Source: an uncultured Selenomonadales bacterium (GTDB lineage Bacteria > Bacillota_C > Negativicutes > Selenomonadales > Selenomonadaceae). Taken from it: a stretch of DNA of 8,856 nt. The stretch lies in assembly GCA_937916025.1 (NCBI GenBank), contig CALGGX010000479.1, forward strand, positions 1 through 8,856. Direction: 5' to 3'. The position numbers and the translations under genes are program-made. Shown here in pieces: positions 8,201-8,856 of this stretch. A model generated the notes under the pieces. It had not been told where the DNA came from and did not search any database. It saw only the letters and a list, made by a program, of their open reading frames with translations. Position 1 is the stretch's first letter, and each line of letters starts with the position of its first letter.

Positions 8201-8856
8201 GCAAACGGCAAATTCGTCTGCTCGGTGAAGTTTTTGAACAGCGTGATCAGTTTTTTGATCGAAGGAAAGAGTTTCAGCGCGGCATTGGATTTATCCGAAA
8301 GCAGTTGAGTTTGACGCGCGCGAAGCTCGAAAATGCCGCTCATCTCCGGCGAATACGATTGTCGAATGAGGATCGCCGCCGTGAAAAAGCCTTTGAGATA
8401 TTCCGAGTCGATATCGTCGAACGGAGCCGCTTCCTGCTCGAAAAACAGCTCGCAAAAGTCGAGCGGAATGAAGTCCGGGGACGCAAAGAGCGGATCGTCG
8501 AGAATTTCGGCTGTCAATGTCGTCAAGCCGTTCAGCCACATGATCTGATGTTCCGCGAGTGATTTGCCTTCCGCGTCATTCAACGCGTCGATCGCTTCGA
8601 GATCGTCATGAAGTTCCAAAACATGAAGTGTGAGCAATCCGCGAGCCGCGTGCCCGTCGAGAAACAATTGCACCGCGCGGAGGAGCATTGATTTGAGAAA
8701 CTTCTCGTCGACGGCGATTTTGTTTGTGAGCTCGTTCGGCAATGCAATCGTCGTTTCAAATCGGCGCGGCACGTCAAGACGTTCAATGACTTCATCGCTC
8801 GGACGCAGAGCAATTTTTTTGTCGGCTTCAACCGTCGGGAGTGTTTCGATTTCGGG
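5248..8856 (-). CDS. Giant STAND/AAA-type P-loop ATPase with long helical N-terminus, 5' partial
   Basis: The frame is open through the right edge: 28 coherent codons precede the GTG at 8772, which has no ribosome binding site, so the true start is outside. Numbered from that GTG, residues about 1-700 are mostly predicted helix of unknown fold. About 700-835 appears to be an alpha/beta segment ending in LPFANVNPY. Then come FVGREEEL (842-849), Walker A GGRQLGKT (863-870), a Walker B-like strand LILLLDVN (D922; the usual second acidic residue is Val), a sensor-like strand FVLTARHSSF (about 952-961) and YYPGLLKYYCGKL (around P1008), the segment that in STAND-like ATPases follows the nucleotide pocket. 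Residues about 1085-1155 (LLEEMIELKLLRR...YEFYRF) look like a winged helix. By family, such proteins are large sensors or switches driven by ATP, often in immunity or transcription. The sensing role is inferred from size and from the coupled HEPN gene. No membrane segments are seen. Confidence 0.92.
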   Translation of the reverse strand, partial: PEIETLPTVEADKKIALRPSDEVIERLDVPRRFETTIALPNELTNKIAVDEKFLKSMLLRAVQLFLDGHAARGLLTLHVLELHDDLEAIDALNDAEGKSLAEHQIMWLNGLTTLTAEILDDPLFASPDFIPLDFCELFFEQEAAPFDDIDSEYLKGFFTAAILIRQSYSPEMSGIFELRARQTQLLSDKSNAALKLFPSIKKLITLFKNFTEQTNLPFAASLHVDHVGIQAQFDAAVDMVTAVRQRAEAGVRKQIRHPRVKGLICSLYDTGGSVMKFLMLENISVENIIDFCRNFIDEDDIDLKDDTVVSEELFSPLKASEYLDEIWDSIKVESHKNEKFTGTERKTQLNILFQSLTALLTYALAKRKLDSIGHLNDSPTAVREAIGILRDIIAEFDSDRAKLEPNRLGAAILMLTIKKISAMLEERELPPFYGECLLGSKYIELTDAGMPMQDNLGSPWFSMICRVFSFENAVDKLTLEEAVTAAYETAVRSYDSGILKMLRQNFREQLSHSDEELNRITAAVAGQVGRRIEMLHREFLDGLELDRHYARLINPNDTDYYLTAVETAKTHFGETKNAGLFERFIAAIRNAINQSAKNNETTMRLQLAAIASEPSANENDVAELKALLDGGRLNVAEDYIREGLGAPLRNPFVNDALDDFLQNYESIFNVCVKNKNESLEKIFVNLKRDLNADGLGEFARAWQKTACKTRSDAESAAVILLEHLSFNGAKLDRLDMLDSGHWHFRISFDEGIFESTSDFSMFDGELDVVGLDIICISYPMPVDGIIEVLKSVQSERAICMLNFALSLADRRKLAQSMKLRADLKNILTLDRVSAVYLTKFNRSERREQFLKMTLPFANVNPYVDENARLFVGREEELKQLRDMNGATYLIGGRQLGKTALLDRILQSDHKPNEGKFVRKLDAVTDFEKLRAELIERLNSPDVKQLILLLDVNKTFASIKGTSFEIFERLRAEYKGKFKFVLTARHSSFQTNEIVKLKPFTIEEALRFTAGQLSFLGMKISDANLLRSIFVRSNYYPGLLKYYCGKLIAAFTDNYEQRNFDAANNPPYEFDDEFLKNMLRRHELQDELSARLRDTLWDDRDDYYYVIMLATAFAHLYYDKNQPVDLEKIKDMCNLNDIDELSNMNDEVLELLLEEMIELKLLRRLEGDKYEFYRFAYQNLLGNSEHELEARFAECRTRRDKSE
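5251..5254 (-). promoter_or_regulatory. Ribosome binding site of the HEPN gene, overlapping the end of the ATPase gene
   Basis: The minus strand reads GGAG-TGATTGA-ATG. The GGAG covers the last codons of the ATPase gene, whose TGA (5250-5248) follows at once, and the ATG begins 7 bases after GGAG. Ribosomes finishing the ATPase can restart directly, so the two proteins are probably translationally coupled. This site also decides the start codon of the downstream gene. Confidence 0.85.
6163..6186 (-). other. Walker A (P-loop) motif of the large ATPase
   Basis: These codons encode GGRQLGKT, a canonical GxxxxGKT nucleotide-binding loop, 18 residues after the FVGRE entry motif. The GGRQLGK variant together with FVGREEEL is what I remember from large bacterial STAND/AAA conflict-type ATPases. 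That link is from memory, not from a search. Confidence 0.9.

Noticed and set aside
8770..8772. GTG as true start of the large ATPase gene
   Set aside because: No ribosome binding site precedes it, and the 28 codons upstream to the window edge are open and read as natural protein (LRPSDEVIERLDVPRR). The gene most likely starts outside the window.

Overview
The window holds three protein genes and almost no intergenic DNA. Two of the genes run off its edges. The plus-strand gene (1-4133, 5' end missing) encodes a very large acidic protein with RTX-type calcium-binding repeats. The minus strand carries two tightly packed genes that converge on it. These are a giant ATPase (5248-8856, 5' end missing) followed, 4 bases downstream, by a 346-residue protein (4203-5243) with a HEPN-like C-terminal motif. 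The 69-base gap between the convergent genes (4134-4202) holds a good intrinsic terminator and a 12-base palindrome. I see no RNA gene, insertion sequence, CRISPR array or attachment site.

Organism: a bacterium of medium GC by eye (not computed). Glycine/aspartate RTX nonapeptides point to a diderm cell with a secreted or surface-displayed protein. A Negativicutes-like (Selenomonas/Anaerovibrio type) host is a guess from remembered style only; nothing in the window fixes the lineage.

Plus-strand half: the visible protein starts inside a beta-roll with an 18-residue period. It continues through a linker into six tandem modules of about 185-215 residues. Each module has an aromatic strand motif, two RTX-like nonapeptides and a conserved tail ending in WQS. 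A 31-residue Asp/Ser-rich spacer separates modules 2 and 3. Modules 4 to 6 are close copies even at DNA level, a sign of recent duplication or gene conversion. No catalytic domain is visible, so an adhesin or surface-layer-like role is more likely than an enzyme or toxin.

Minus-strand half: the large protein has about 800 residues of mostly helical sequence, then a small region I read as alpha/beta, then a STAND/AAA-type P-loop ATPase with a clear Walker A (GGRQLGKT), then a probable winged helix at the C-terminus. Its partner looks like a degenerate NTPase-like segment without a Walker A, fused to a domain carrying the HEPN signature RNDLSH. Overlapping translation signals imply fixed-ratio co-expression. 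A large sensor-like ATPase coupled to a HEPN protein is the logic of several bacterial conflict (anti-phage or abortive-infection) systems. I do not recognise this exact pair as a named system, and it is the best candidate here for an undescribed one. Further members could lie upstream, beyond position 8856.
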